Of a stretch of 64,000 nt of DNA, positions 1-15,300 are shown piece by piece. Location of the stretch: assembly GCF_020382885.2 (NCBI RefSeq), contig NC_058493.1, positions 26,528,999 to 26,592,998 on the forward strand. The letters are read 5' to 3'. This stretch comes from Scatophagus argus (lineage: Eukaryota; Chordata; Actinopteri; Scatophagidae). The number at the start of each line of letters is the position of its first letter. Within the stretch, counting starts at the first letter, position 1. The notes under the pieces were generated by a model. It did not search any database, was not told the DNA's origin, and saw nothing but the letters and a program-made list of their open reading frames with translations. Made by a program: the position numbers and the translations under genes.

Positions 1-300
1 ATACTTTTCATATATTTTTACATAACTGATTTTGGGAAACACTGTGAAAGACACAAAACCAGGCCAGATTTATCAGCTACTGAGACAGTTTGATCACAAC
101 ATCTAGATATGAAAAATGAAAATATTTAAAGTAAATGTTTGCTAGTGATTTAGATCATGTTAAATTATGATGACATTTCAAAAATATACTGCAGACTAAA
201 TCACTCTTCAATTTTTAAGCTGTTTTCTGATGCACTATGATTTGATTTACTAAGCAAAGCCAGTATGCACAGACAAAAAGGAACAAAACAATTTTAATAT
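1..300. other. AT-rich flank, no gene seen
   Basis: AT-rich sequence without a convincing open frame, splice pair or repeat signature. It lies 3' of the minus-strand gene that ends near base 300, so it is probably downstream intergenic DNA. Confidence 0.5.
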
Positions 301-302
301 TG

Positions 303-308
303 TTTATT
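303..308 (-). terminator. Polyadenylation signal of the secreted-protein gene
   Basis: Read on the minus strand this is AATAAA, about 185 bases after the TGA stop at 493-495. It is the first canonical signal I noticed downstream of that stop, so it is the likely 3' end of the transcript. Its use is inferred. Confidence 0.5.
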
Positions 309-492
309 CAAAGTCAGACCCTTTCCAGATATGAGCCAAAGCAACATCTGTCATTTTAAACATGATCCATTTCCAAAGGACTTGCAACAAGCTGATCACT
401 CGTTCTTCTTCTTTGCTGGTGGAGGATGAATTGTAACTGGTTTGTCTTAGTCAAAGGAAGGTCCAACTTCTGCTAAATCTTCAGACTGTCCC

Positions 493-2384
493 TCATCTTG
501 GCCCTCTGACCACAGTCATAAGTGAAGCAGACTTGGTGTTCAACGTTCCATTAACTGAAGGCAAGACTGATGACATGATACCTGTGGAGTTCAAAAACGA
601 GGAAATGGTCGTCATTGACGTGATACCTGTGGAGTTCAAACTAGGAGGACTGGCTGCTGTTGATGTGATATCTGTGGAGTTCAAACTAGGAGGACTGGCT
701 GCTGTTGATGTGATATCTGTGGAGTTCAAACTGGGGGGAATAGTTGCTGTTGACATGATACCTGTGGAGTTCAAACTGGGGGGAATAGTTGCTGTTGACA
801 TGATACCTGTGGAGTTCAAACTGGGGGGAATAGTTGCCGTTATAGATGTCTGAGTGGGAGCAGTTTCACTGTCTGATGCGTTGCTGTGAGCATTGAGGTC
901 ATCACCAGAGGGAAGCCTTTGAAAAGGTTTGAATTTACCTTGGACAAGAGTTTGTGCTCTGTCTTGTGGTGGAGGATGCCACCTGCTTGATTGTTGTCCC
1001 CTGGAATTGTAATTCAGATTGAGATAATTTTCACTTGATGTTGCACCACCAAAACCAAACCCTAGTCTTGATGAATCATGGCTATAACTGTCCTGATTCT
1101 GTTGTACAGATGGCAAAAGTGTTTCCAAGAACTTCCCACCTGCAGCCGAGGTAACTTGGCACCGTATTTTGTCGGAACCTGGCTTGAGGTGGTGGACATG
1201 GGCATATCCCCTGGGTTTAGGCATCACATCACTGCCATAGATCCTGGGGCTCCATGTTGGATAAGACATCTTTCCTGCTGAATTGCTGGCAGGAGAGTGT
1301 CCCTTAATGATTGAGTCTGTCTCCTTGACTTTGAGTTTTACAACTTTTTGCAATGGGTTCACTCTGACATGATCAAAGTTGTAGGGGAAAACATGAGCAG
1401 GGTGAGATCCACTCACTTTAGGCCTGGTTCTGCGGTGTGATTCCTGTTGGTGGAGGGGATGTATGTTTGGCCTGGATGGGTTTGCATAAGTCTTGTAGGA
1501 CTTGGACTTCAGACTAGATTTGATATGGTGAATATCTGGACTTGCTGTACTGCTGTGTGTATGGATGGGGACCTGTCCAAATCCGACTGTGGCTTGGTCT
1601 TCCGGAACAGATGAAAACCCTCCTGTCAGCTTAGTCCTGGCACGGTAGATACTAGGTGGAACTTTCACAACACCTGTGGAGAATACAGAATCAGATTTGG
1701 CTCGATGGATCTTCTTGCCATCAGGAAAAGCGAATGCTTTGTTTCCAAAGAGGTTGTACGCCACAGTACTCCATCCTTGTGTGTGTGAGCTTAGGCCAGA
1801 TTTAAAATGGTTGATTCGGTTTTTTGGAACATTGCTGTATTGCGATTCAGAACTAACAGGATAACTGCTTAGAATTCGTGGTTTGGGGTTGGTGGTGTGA
1901 TCCAGGGTAGGTGCAGGTTCAGGGTAAATGCTGCCACTTTGCCCTCTGCCCACATCTGATGTCTGGGATCCAGCTGCGGGGGCTCTGAAAATAGGTAATT
2001 CACGCCATGTTTTATAGTCCCTGTCATCATTGTAGACTCCCATTGGGACATGTCCTGCCTGGACATGTAGGACATAACCTATTGAAAACAACACATTGTC
2101 AGATGCCATACAGAGTTTTCTAAACAAACAATTCTCAATTGTTTAAAAAGCCAAAAAGTTAATGGCTTTTATCACAGATGATTCAGTACCTTTCTGCGTA
2201 GACTCACAATTTACATCACCACCCAGCAGCCAAAGACAAAACACAAACAGCCTGCAGAATAAACAGCAGCACAGGTAAAATCACAAGTTACCAAAGTATA
2301 TTTAGATGGCCATTCAAAACTGCTACAATCGAGAGACAGTATGTTGAACAGAACTATTTACCTAAGATAATTTGCAGGGCTCAT
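493..2384 (-). CDS. Unrecognised secreted Ser/Thr/Pro-rich repeat protein (3 exons, about 556 aa)
   Basis: I do not recognise this protein. Exons on the minus strand: 2384-2362, 2251-2190 and 2078-493. All junctions are GT-AG, the phases close, and the chain ends at TGA. The start is the ATG at 2384. It is followed by a short polar N-terminus and a hydrophobic core (LFVFCLWLLGG) that crosses the first splice junction, a clear signal peptide ending near VNC. The large last exon encodes a basic, Ser/His/Tyr/Pro-rich region with almost no cysteine and no enzyme motif that I can see. Around residues 440-530 there are six 15-residue repeats, each with an NST sequon, so heavy N- and possibly O-glycosylation is likely. 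A TATA box lies about 90 bases upstream of the ATG and AATAAA lies downstream. An extracellular or egg-coat type role is possible but is inference only. The repeat is also open on the opposite strand, which I regard as a shadow. Confidence 0.75.
578..847 (-). repeat. 45-bp coding minisatellite, six units
   Basis: Six head-to-tail units of 45 bp start near 578, 623, 668, 713, 758 and 803, differing from one another by a few substitutions. The unit length is a multiple of three, so each copy adds 15 residues of the type STATIPPSLNSTGIM to the secreted protein. The two units nearest 803 are the most alike (gatacctgtggagttcaaac core), which suggests recent duplication. The outermost unit at 578 is the most diverged. 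Confidence 0.9.
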
Positions 2385-2471
2385 CGTTAAGCTTTCAGCA
2401 GCACCATAACCCAACAGTAAACCAGGCTGTGACTACCCTGTTGGAACCAGCAGCACAGACCCTGACCACTA

Positions 2472-2478
2472 TTTATAA
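2472..2478 (-). promoter_or_regulatory. TATA box of the secreted-protein gene
   Basis: The minus strand reads GTTTATAAATAG here, a good TATA match. It lies about 90 bases upstream of the ATG at 2384, with room for a start site near 2445 and a short 5' UTR. A strong TATA box suggests a tissue-restricted rather than housekeeping gene. Confidence 0.6.
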
Positions 2479-2569
2479 ACTCTAAGCAGTGAGAGGAAGA
2501 TCAACTCAGCTGCTCCTCATTTTGGACTAATTGTTGCAAGGCCAAGATGGCAACACTCAGAGCTGCAGG

Positions 2570-3165
2570 AAGAGGAGGTTGTTTTTCCCCAAACAAAACT
2601 ATTTTGAGTTTAATTCTCCTGTTGAATATGACTTAACTGGAGAGACCAACAGACTGAACAAGCTGGTGAGGAAAGCCAGCTCAGTGGTTGGTCTGGAGCT
2701 GGACAGTCTGGAGTCAGTGGCAGAGAGGAGGATCAGGGACGAGTTCAGAGGCATTCTGGATAACCCAGCTCACCCTGATGAGCTGTGACAGCTGGGCAGC
2801 TCATTCAGCCACCGACTCCCACCACCCAAGAGCAAGACAGAGCACTTTAGATGCTCATTTGTGCCCACTGCAGTGGAGACCATAGACTGACATCATTGCC
2901 ATCAGACTGTCAGACACCCACCCATAGCCCCTTTCATTGTACGTTGCACTGTTGCACTAACCACTTTAGGACAGTACTGGACCACCCCTCTATGTGTGTA
3001 TATTCTGTTTTTAGTTTTTTAATACATTATAGTTTATTGTATGTATGTGTGCGTGTTTTGTTTTAATTGTATATTGTGTGTTTAGTATTTATTCCTGTAC
3101 TTATTCTATCCTGAGATAGTGCAACACTCAGATTTGTCAATAAAGGATTATTTATTTAAAAGGCA
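2570..3165 (+). mobile_element. Decayed LINE 3' end (reverse-transcriptase C-terminus plus 3' UTR)
   Basis: The plus frame around 2580-2788 reads ETNRLNKLVRKASSVVG and then LESVAERRI and ILDNPAHP. This is the signature of the C-terminal tail of reverse transcriptases of fish LINEs (L2/CR1/Rex-type). The frame meets a TGA directly after HPDEL and then continues with QLGSSFSHRLPPPKSKTEHF and FVPTAVE, which is the expected continuation of that tail, so the copy is broken by at least one in-frame stop. The 3' UTR ends near 3160 with a gcaacactcag...caataaagg terminus. The 5' part of the element is missing, as is usual for truncated LINE insertions. Which clade it belongs to is not certain. Confidence 0.75.
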
Positions 3166-3169
3166 AATT

Positions 3170-5284
3170 ATGTTGTTTCTAGGTTTTGATGAAATGTATA
3201 GAATAGCTTCTGCATTGAAGCCACATTTGTTGTCTGTTGAAGACAAATGTTGAGTTTTATAATTTCGACCTGTCTCAGCTGTTACTACTTAAAATGTCTT
3301 TGTTTAATTTTATCTTTGACAAAACTGTATTTCAGCCTAAGAACTGACTGTATGGCTGCAGTAAAATTACTTTAGACTCATGTATTAGACACCCATTAAC
3401 TGACACTCGGTTAAGGACAGGAACTTACTGTCAGCTCATAAGATAAGAACAAAGAAAAAGAAAAATAACAACTTTGACAGCATCAGGACTATTTAAAAAC
3501 TATACAAGATGAGCTGTGTTTTCATTATTTTGCCTCAAATTAAAACCACTCTTCACTTGTAAAGTGAGAGACTTTATTTTATTTGTGCATACCTAGTGTC
3601 ATCTTCCCTTCAGGGAATGATTATCCTTCACTGACTTCTGGCAGAACAATTGATCAATATTTTAATGTTGTACCCCAACTCCATGAACATCTTTTGTCTA
3701 CTGGGCCCCTTTCACAGTATTTTGCCTTGTAGGAAGTACAGGTGCTACAAATATCATTGAAGGCTGTTATATGCGAGAGTCCTAAGCCAATACCAGGACC
3801 ATAAAAGTAAAAACTGTTAGTTATTCAGCCGTCACTAATTATATTTTTTAAGCCAACTGTGACATGTCAAAATTATCTGCTCTGTAAGAGGGATATCAGA
3901 GAAGATCATTACCTGTTTCAGTGTGAAACATCACCCCAGCAAGCATGAAGTGTACACACATGCCATTTTCTTTTCATGTTGAGAATTTTTTAATGGTTTG
4001 GTATGGCAAGGCATAAATGTACAGATAGAATTGGCAAATCTCTTGGAAACCATGTTTGAGACGCCACAGAAAAAAAGTCACAGTGTAGGTGACCTGCTGC
4101 CAGACAGCGGGGTGACAGCTGGAGGCACATTAACTGCTGTGGAGGACCATGAGAGGAACCTGCATTTACAACACAGGTCTTCAGAGTACAATGAGTGTAA
4201 CCACGTTCAGTCACGGGGGGGCGCTGTGAGACTAATGACAGAAAAGGTAAGTTTAGTTGAATATCATCTCAAACGCAAGAATAGGAAAATACAATTAAAG
4301 TGCATAGCATAAATGAAATAAAAACAGGTATTAAAAATAGAAATGGAAAGATAAAAAATAATATTTTATAATTCAGCATTATTTATATATTATTTATTTG
4401 ACAGCATTGTGGGTATTTGCCATTGCTGAGATGTGAAGTTTTACTTGGATGTTTTTACAAAAGAGAACACATTAAGCAAAAAAGAAATGAGGGATCACGA
4501 GTTAAAATTAATCATGTCACTGCAGTAATATAAATTCATATATTCAACTGACATTACAGATAATCTTAATCCTGAAATGAACAAATACCTCCACATCACT
4601 TGCAGCAGCAGAGATATTGTATATATATATATATATACACACACATATGTGTGTGTGTGTGTTATATATAGACACCAGATATGAATATTGATACAACCAC
4701 TATTGAAACATTTTCCTACATCAAACAAACAGTTAAATATTTATAATAATTCAATTAAAACACATACATTCAATAGTTTAATCCAGTGTCAAATGAACTT
4801 TGAAACAACATTAAGGCAGTTGTTCAGTGCATGTTACCAACGAACAAATGGTGGACATGAAAAAGTTTGGCAACAGTTCCCTGATGAAAATATTACATTC
4901 GTGTGTGTATATATACATGTATATTTTCTAACTTCACAGAACGTTTGCTCTGTAAAGAATCTAGCGGTTCCGCAACAGGAAGCATCTTAATGGAAACACT
5001 TTTTGGTTTCCTGACAACAATAAAATTCATGGATAATTTAATGGAAATTACGGCGCAGGCCTGAAGTGAAAATCCTTTGACGTAATGCCGTGATGAATGT
5101 TTGCAGCATGAGGTCGTTTGTATATCACCTGAAATGATCTCAAAATAACAAAAATGAAATAATCAGTGAAGTCAGAGGTCACACAGACTGTCAGTTCATC
5201 TCCCCAAAGAGTTAACTCTGTGTAGTAAAGCTTTAGAGCAAAAGAAAAAAGACTTGTTTCTCTGGGGGATTTCATCCTGTAAAT
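3170..5284. other. Intergenic DNA, no supportable gene
   Basis: AT-rich sequence between the LINE remnant and htatip2. The longest open frame (about 3998-4312, plus) has no recognisable motif, splice context or homology, and I do not call it. Apart from the palindromic microsatellite at 4619-4670 and a G-rich CTCF-like word near 4213-4227, nothing stands out. Confidence 0.5.
4619..4670. repeat. Palindromic TA/CA/TG/TA compound microsatellite
   Basis: Runs of (TA), (CA), (TG) and (TA) follow each other so that the CA run is complementary to the TG run and the TA runs flank them. The whole tract can fold back on itself as one hairpin. Confidence 0.9.
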
Positions 5285-5335
5285 CTTTAACATATGATTT
5301 CCTTTATTGTCCCACAATGGGGAAATTCACCAAAA
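5285..5335 (-). mobile_element. LINE-type 3' tail remnant
   Basis: On the minus strand the words gtgaatttccccattgtggg and acaataaagg form the terminus found at the 3' end of a very common family of fish non-LTR retroelements. Only the tail is recognisable here. Its AATAAA could also serve as a poly(A) signal for htatip2, whose stop codon lies about 290 bases upstream. That is a guess. Confidence 0.5.
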
Positions 5336-5626
5336 AAAACAAAAGACAAAAATACCACAGCCATGTGAGGGCCTTGCCAAAACATGAAATTGAATCCTGA
5401 ATGATTATCATGAGATGAAGGCTAAAAAACTTTAGTGGCAGATGCTTTACCAACCAACAGTTTTAACAAGTGCTTTGTTTTGGAAACTGAATGAATATAC
5501 TTACTGCTTATAAATAATTCTAATATAAGTCTGTTCTGTTTGTGTCTAACACAAGAGTGAAATCTGCCATTTCATCAATGTAAGCAAGTAATATTGTCCT
5601 CAACTTAGTGTATTTCCTGCTCTCTC

Positions 5627-8662
<3,036 letters not shown>

Positions 8663-8850
8663 AACAGACACTGCTGAGAGCAACGGATAAATCGCTGGGA
8701 CACTTCCTGGTTGCTTGATCTTCACAGTACGGACGGCGCTTCCTCGACAGGCTGAGGAAAACATCAGCCATGACCGTCACCGTCCGTGTGTCGCTTGGTA
8801 GACGGCGCGAGTTTAGAGAAAGACTGATAATATTCTGTTTATTTGATGTG
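8663..8850 (-). promoter_or_regulatory. Likely htatip2 promoter / 5' UTR
   Basis: The sequence just upstream of the htatip2 ATG is richer in CG dinucleotides than its surroundings (gtcaccgtccgtgtgtcgc, agacggcgcgag) and has no TATA box that I can see. This fits a CpG-type housekeeping promoter. The frame stays open upstream of the ATG for some codons, but that extension does not look like family sequence. Confidence 0.4.
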
Positions 8851-9999
8851 GTATGATAGTAAACCCGAATAAGACTTTAAATTTGAACGAGTCCTTTACT
8901 CATCCTTATTTCTATGCTATGGACAGCGCATGCGCACTTAAAACGACCCCATGAGAATCCTTCATGTCTTCCATATTCATTTTGATCCACTCTGGTACAG
9001 AACTTTATATTCTCATTGTACAAACCGGCCATTAACATCCAAATGTGGCGCTGACTTTCTTATAGGTCAGTGGCGGGCTTACAGTTTAATCAGTAATTTC
9101 TGGGGAATCTGTCACTAACATTTATTTAAAGCAGGGCTCAATAGTGTGTATGAGCAGGACAGCTTTATGTTGGACAGGTTTATATACATGTTATATTATG
9201 ATGTATGATAATTCATTTGTTGGTTCTATTTTGTATACAGTAACTAGTAACTAAACTTATCAAATAAATGTAGTGGAGTAAAATATTTACCATTGTATTG
9301 AAAAAGCATACATAAAGTAACAGAAAATGAAAATACTCATGTATTACTACCTCAAAATTGTACTTAATTATTTTCCACCACTGATGTAACCCAAGAGTAA
9401 AATAATATTAATTTCCTTTATAATTAGTTTCTAGTGTTTTTACACAGTCTAACCCTTTACACAAAAAGTCTTTGCATAATCAGTCCTGAATGGCAAGGAG
9501 AATAAACGATATTCTAAAGCACAGAACCTGCATGTTACAATCATGTCGGCAGTATTTCAAAAAGGAAGCTTGTTAAGTAATGGATATTCTTTGGTAACAA
9601 CTACCCTCTTTGTGTAGCAGGAAATGTTGCAGAAAAGAGTTTGTCCTGTTCGTTTGAACTTCCAGTTTCTGTAGTCTTTATTACACTGAACCAGTCCCGT
9701 TAGACTGGAGACTGTTCTAACAGCACCAAGCTTAAAATACAAATATTTTACTGTTTTTCTATTCCATTATTTGTTTCTCAGAACGGATGAAGAGTATTTA
9801 TGTACCAGTAAAAGTCATGAGCCCCAAAATATAGTTACTATCATAACTTCTCTGTCTGTCTTTCGTTTCAACAAGGCTGAATCAAAGCTGTTGTTCTCTT
9901 TGGTTTTTAGTCTGCTGCTCCTTTCACACACTTGAAAATGCTTGCTGGAATAGAACATCTTTTACATAAGAAATACACTTCATAAATTAAACATTTGAA

Positions 10000-10115
10000 A
10001 ATTCAATTCAGTTCAATTCAGTTTATTTATATAGCGCCAATTCACAACAAAAGTTATCTCATGACTTTCCAATTTGAGCAGGTCTAGACCAAACTCTTTA
10101 ATTGTGTGAAAAGGC
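10000..10115 (+). mobile_element. Teleost dispersed-repeat remnant
   Basis: The run attcaattcagttcaattca, followed by tttatttatatagcgccaat, ttcacaacaa and, further on, gagcaggtctagacc, matches a word order that recurs across fish genomes as a short non-autonomous repeat. No coding capacity is present. I do not assign it to a named family. Confidence 0.55.
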
Positions 10116-12290
10116 TTCTGATGTTAAATATAGCCGGTTAATAGCTGTGCAGGAAGCAGGGCCTTGCAGTCATGAGGACAAAGAGAGAAAGAGAAAGGCT
10201 CTTTTGATCATTTTTGTTTTCACTTTGAAAATGATTTACACTTCGGGCCACAAAGTCATAATGATAAGCTTTTTGACTTACTTTAGGATAAGTTGAAAAG
10301 TTGTCTGGGATGGCAGCACTTGTGTGTAATTTGGTTTAAAAAAAAAAAATAATAAAAATCCAGCCTGTGTGCAAAGCCCAGCCTTAAAAATGTCTTTGCC
10401 TTTTGTCAGACCTTCAGGGGGTTTCATTAGCCAAAACCTCCACACAAAGAAAGCAAGTCCAGTCACATGCAATGAATTCATCAACACCCCATGTTTTTAA
10501 CACCCCTGCCATTTCGAACACAAGGCATCGACCCAATTTAATAGAATATGATGGAGCCAGGGATGATCCTTTAAAGATGTCAGCAGTAAGAGACAGAAAG
10601 AAAAGAGGCTGAGGTTGAGAGAAGAGGCCTTAAACTGGCACTCTGCTGAAATGAAATGTCGCCTCTTTGTTCCGTAGCCGCGGGTGCTAATTGGCCCGAG
10701 CTGCGGGGAGGAAAGCTGCTGCTGGGCTCCTGTCTGTCACACCTGTTGAGTCATTGTCTCTCACATTGATCAGACAGGAAGTTGGAGTAAGAAGGCTTAT
10801 GCCTCAGTGGGTGCGTGGCAGAAACGTGGTTCAATTTCCTTTTAGAGCTTCGCCGCTGGAGGTGGAAATACCAATGGTGGTCAGTGGTCAATTGCGTTTG
10901 TCCATTGATTAGCTGGCACTGAAGGACATATGGATCATAAAGAGTTAGTTTTCATTGGCTTGTTCACATTCTTCACACCTCAGTCACAGTTCCTCCTGCA
11001 TTTCCTTAACGTTACATAATATGATTGATGTCTGTGTCACTGCTGTTCCGCCACACTTCACCTGAAGTCCTGTTCTGACTTTCAGTGCAGTGGATGTGAA
11101 ATAATGTCTCACGCAGGACTTTCTACTTCTGTATGTAATATGCAGCAACGATGCATTGTTTTCTCATCTGTACTGGCAAATACTGGTGTCTGTGTTTGTT
11201 TTACTGCAGATGCAGGTAGACCAAAACTGATAATGGCTCTTTAAAGTTGCTTTCAGTTAATGCCACTGCAGTGCTAATGGATGATTTGCACCTGACAGGA
11301 AATCTTGGCAGAAAATCACAGATACTGTAGGACCGCTTCTTCACACCAAAAAATGTGCCATGTGTCACAGACGACTTCGGCATTTGAGGCTGAAATTCAT
11401 AAATGCTACCAAACTGCAACACATCAGAGCAAAGAGAAATCACATGTGAACCAGGAGTATATTTAGTTTAATCTTAACAGTCTTCATTGTTTTCAGTCAC
11501 AAACAAATTACCAGTCTAGTCCAGATTCAGTGCTGCTATGGGCTGGGATATAATCTATAACAAATGTGAGCACAGACAGCAGGAGTGCAAGTTTAGAAGT
11601 AAGTCCAGAAACAATGTGTGTCCTGATAGTCACCTCACAGTTAAATACACAATACAGGGATTTTTATTTAGTTAAAACAAACTGAAGAATCCTACTCTGA
11701 CCTGGCTGGAGTCTCTTTAGTTGTCCACAAACTAAACATCTTTATTCAAACTAATCTTAGGTTTCTGCTGCAGGACATTTTGAGCGTCAAAGCTTGTTAG
11801 TATTTTCAGGCAGCAGTTGAGATCTTTGACAGTTCAGAGTGTAAATTGATGACATTTAATTACACCCTGTGGCAATTATACAAATAATCAGACTTAGTGG
11901 GTGTGCCTTTTTCCTCCCCCTTTTTTTGCCTCCATGGTCTATAGAGCCACATTTTTATATCATGATATTCTGTGTGACATCTGCTGCCTTGCTGGCCAGG
12001 GGGTTTTATTCACTTCAGTACTGTGTAAAATGCAACAAGATGGGTAAAGCAGCTTTATGTGACCAGATTTCTGCAGACACACCTGTCCTCAGCCTGGCAG
12101 CCAACTGAGGAGGACAGCCTGAGTCTCACAGGTCACTACCAACAAAATAAAATGCACACAGAAAAAAGCATATACATGGTAAATAATAACATAACGTGTG
12201 CAGAAATTGGTTATAAGGGAAATATAAAGCAAACATGTAAAATACATAAGTTACACGTCATACCTGGGCGTATTCACACACCAGCTCACA

Positions 12291-12291
12291 G

Positions 12292-12323
<32 letters not shown>

Positions 12324-12340
12324 GCGCCACACACATGCAC
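12291..12340. repeat. CA microsatellite
   Basis: An (AC)n run of about 25 bases continues into an alternating CG/CA purine-pyrimidine stretch (gtgcgcacgcgccacacaca), which has Z-DNA-prone composition. Confidence 0.85.
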
Positions 12341-15300
12341 AGCTTAAGGCTTAGAACCTGGGGTCCACAGATTCTGAAGTGTGATGCTAATGATGGAAAT
12401 TAATGGAGCCTGACAGCACAATCTGCTGCCCATTGTCTCCCAATAAACAGCTTTACAGTCCACATGAGCCACAGAGGGGACAGGAGGTTTAAGCTGAGAC
12501 AGTGAGAGCAGGAGACAGGCAGGGTGGAGGGTCAGACCTCAGGGGACAGCGCTGATCCTGAAGTGGGGATTAGCTCAATTAGAGAGGCACTGTCTGATCA
12601 AGATGCAGGGTTCGATGGTACCTATGATGTATGTGTGTATTTTGAGAGGGGCCTCCATTATTAGAGCCGACTGTTGCCTTTATTTGTTGCTGTGTCTGCT
12701 GATGCAGCTGGTGTGAACAATAGTCAAGATGAGGCCTTTGGCTTTCCCGTGACCCTCTGCTCAGATATCCATTTATTGTCATACATTTCAATGGCAATTA
12801 ATCTCCAATGCGTTTTATCGCCCAAATAATAACAGTTCCATGAATATTTCAGTGTGCTTGAAGTCAACTTGTTTTTATCAGTATTGCCTTCATCTTTTCA
12901 GCATATTAAAGACATTTACTGTGTTAGTTTTCCAGTTCTGTGTGCAATGTGGAGTGTAAGCTTAATGTGTGTTAGCTAAAGTGTCAGAACAGGCAGATAA
13001 GGATGGTATTTTTTTTTAAGCTGCAGATTAGTTCAAACTAATTTACTATGTTCGTGTACACAGAAAAGATGTCTGTGTCCTCTTGTAAATAAGGTCTCTG
13101 TTTGATGAATACAGTTTACAAAGTTTTCTGTTATTAGAAAGGAGTTAAATAGGCTTTAAAAAACTAGGTGAACTAGAGTGGTCATGTGATGGATTTTCTA
13201 TTATGAATTTCTTTCACTCAGATTTTTGTGTTCTTGTGTTTTAGGCATGTCATCATTCTAAATCATCATTTTAAAAAACTGTATGTATCAAATGTAAAAA
13301 AGCAAGTCCTGCTTCATTTGTTTGAGGGGTTAAAAAGGCCGCACCAGCTGCCTGATCCTCTGATCAGCTGTAAAAGAAAAAAAAGTGGTACAATAAAGTG
13401 ACTCCACAGTAGGACGGAGGCTCGGGGTCTTCCTCAGGCTTGGCTTTGTTACAGGCTCAGACTTGAGGCTCAGACCTTCACAATATGTTCGAGGCGAAGC
13501 GGAGTATCAGTGGTGCTCAGAGGAGCTTTCCTGCTCAAAGAGCCGCAGCTAAGCAGCAGTGAGACTGGCTTTTCCTCCTCTGAGGAACAATGAGCTCATT
13601 AAAGGAGCAAACAGATTATCACTGTTTTTCAATGGAGGCCCTAAAAAGAGTCTGGGGGACCTGGCAGCTCTCAGCAGGTAGAAATAAGACTTCACTTGCA
13701 CATCTGGCCAGCCTGCTGCTAACCTGCTCCGTCTGTCTGTCCATTTCAGTGGCAGTCTGCCTGTCATTTGTCAGAAAATATAAAACCTAATTTGAAACAA
13801 ACTGCTTTTTAATTTGTAAAAAGGATTATTTTCTTGTGTGGATATCCAGCAACCAGTCAAAGGAAAGCTTTAAGTTTACTCCTTAAGTTCATGAGGTACA
13901 ACAACAAATGATAACAAATGTGGGGTTTTTTTTGTATTTTTATGAATAATTTTATGATAAAATGAACCTTCATAATTTGAGTAATATGTGAAGAGAGGAC
14001 AGCCTGGCAACATTGGAAAAAAGTCTGTCAGAAGTTCTTAAACCTGTTGAAACTCTGAAGCCCAAACTGAACGTTGCCCTCTACTGAACCACAAACCTAA
14101 CAACATGCACACCTGCTGTCCTTGCTCACATTCGTTTTAGAGGGACTTCAGGTGATCCTCGTGAACGGTTTTAGTTTTTCAGAGCTGTCTGTCTTTGACA
14201 CTTGGTAGCATGAGTTGCTGTGATTGTTTGTGAGTGAGAAGCAAAACGGAGACGAAGGAAGCAGCGAAACAATAGCTGGCCAAAAGGAGGCTCGTTGCAA
14301 CAGCCAGACTATCATCAAAGTGCCAGTGCCTCACACCTCTGACAAACTCATGCTTTGTTTGCTCACAAATGTGTCCTCGCACCTGTAAACACCTGCTGAA
14401 ACAGACTGTAGTGTATCGATATGCAACCTGCTAAAGACTGTTTCCTCGTGAAGTGTCGTACCACAGCCTTTCCCCTTCTGCTGAGCGTCAGAGCCTTGTC
14501 TGAATGGATGCGTATTGGCCTGTGAGCCAAGCCCTTTTGTTAAAGCAGAAACAGATAAGCCGTTGAACGATCAGCACCTCTCTGTCTCATGTCAGTTTAA
14601 AGTCAGTGAAGTTTCTCGGTATTAGATACAGTGTATTTTAGAAGTATACTTAGTCAACATTTGATATCAGCATAGCATGATTTTTACCACAGACCTTAGG
14701 ACCACCGAAGCCTCAAAATGTCAATATTTGCAATTGGTTTTCATCGGTACTTCGTTTTCGCTCATCGTTTCTCTCAGTGGGTAACATGAAAAGGACAGAT
14801 GAGCTGTTATGATGAGACTTTCCCAGGAGAAAATTAAACTTGAAACAGTTAAATCCGTACGGTCTTGTATGGGGGGGATAATAATAAAAGCATAATACAC
14901 CAAAGCCTCTTAGTGGATATTTACGTTTGGCTTTGAGTTTGCACTATCAGATCTATTTGCTGTCTTAAATCTCCCCTTTGTGGCAGGACGGGTGAAGCTT
15001 AATGACTCCTTTGAACTGCCGGCATCCCCAGCAGAATGGCTTCAGGAATGTCAACCAACTAACCTTTAGTTTCTTTCCCACATCCAGCATCAGTGAAGGG
15101 CATGTAAAATCCATCTTTCAATTCCTGTCCACCGTGAACATTCATCTGTGAATTGTTTTGTCCATCACACATGCAAACGTGGAGCAGGTATCAGAATAAG
15201 AGGCGTAATCGTCATGGAACACACATCGACGACTTTTTCACGTTTTTGCAGAAATCAGTTTAGAGATCTCTTTGTCTTTTCTCTGGAAGAAAATGCAGAA

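Noticed and set aside
578..847. CRISPR-like regular repeat array
   Set aside because: Units are contiguous 45-bp copies without spacers, inside a eukaryotic coding exon; it is a coding minisatellite.
533..853. Plus-strand 106-residue open frame over the minisatellite
   Set aside because: It is the complement of the repeat region of the minus-strand gene, with no splice sites or start context of its own.
3998..4312. Plus-strand 104-residue open frame
   Set aside because: No recognisable motif, no splice partners, AT-rich end; most likely chance.
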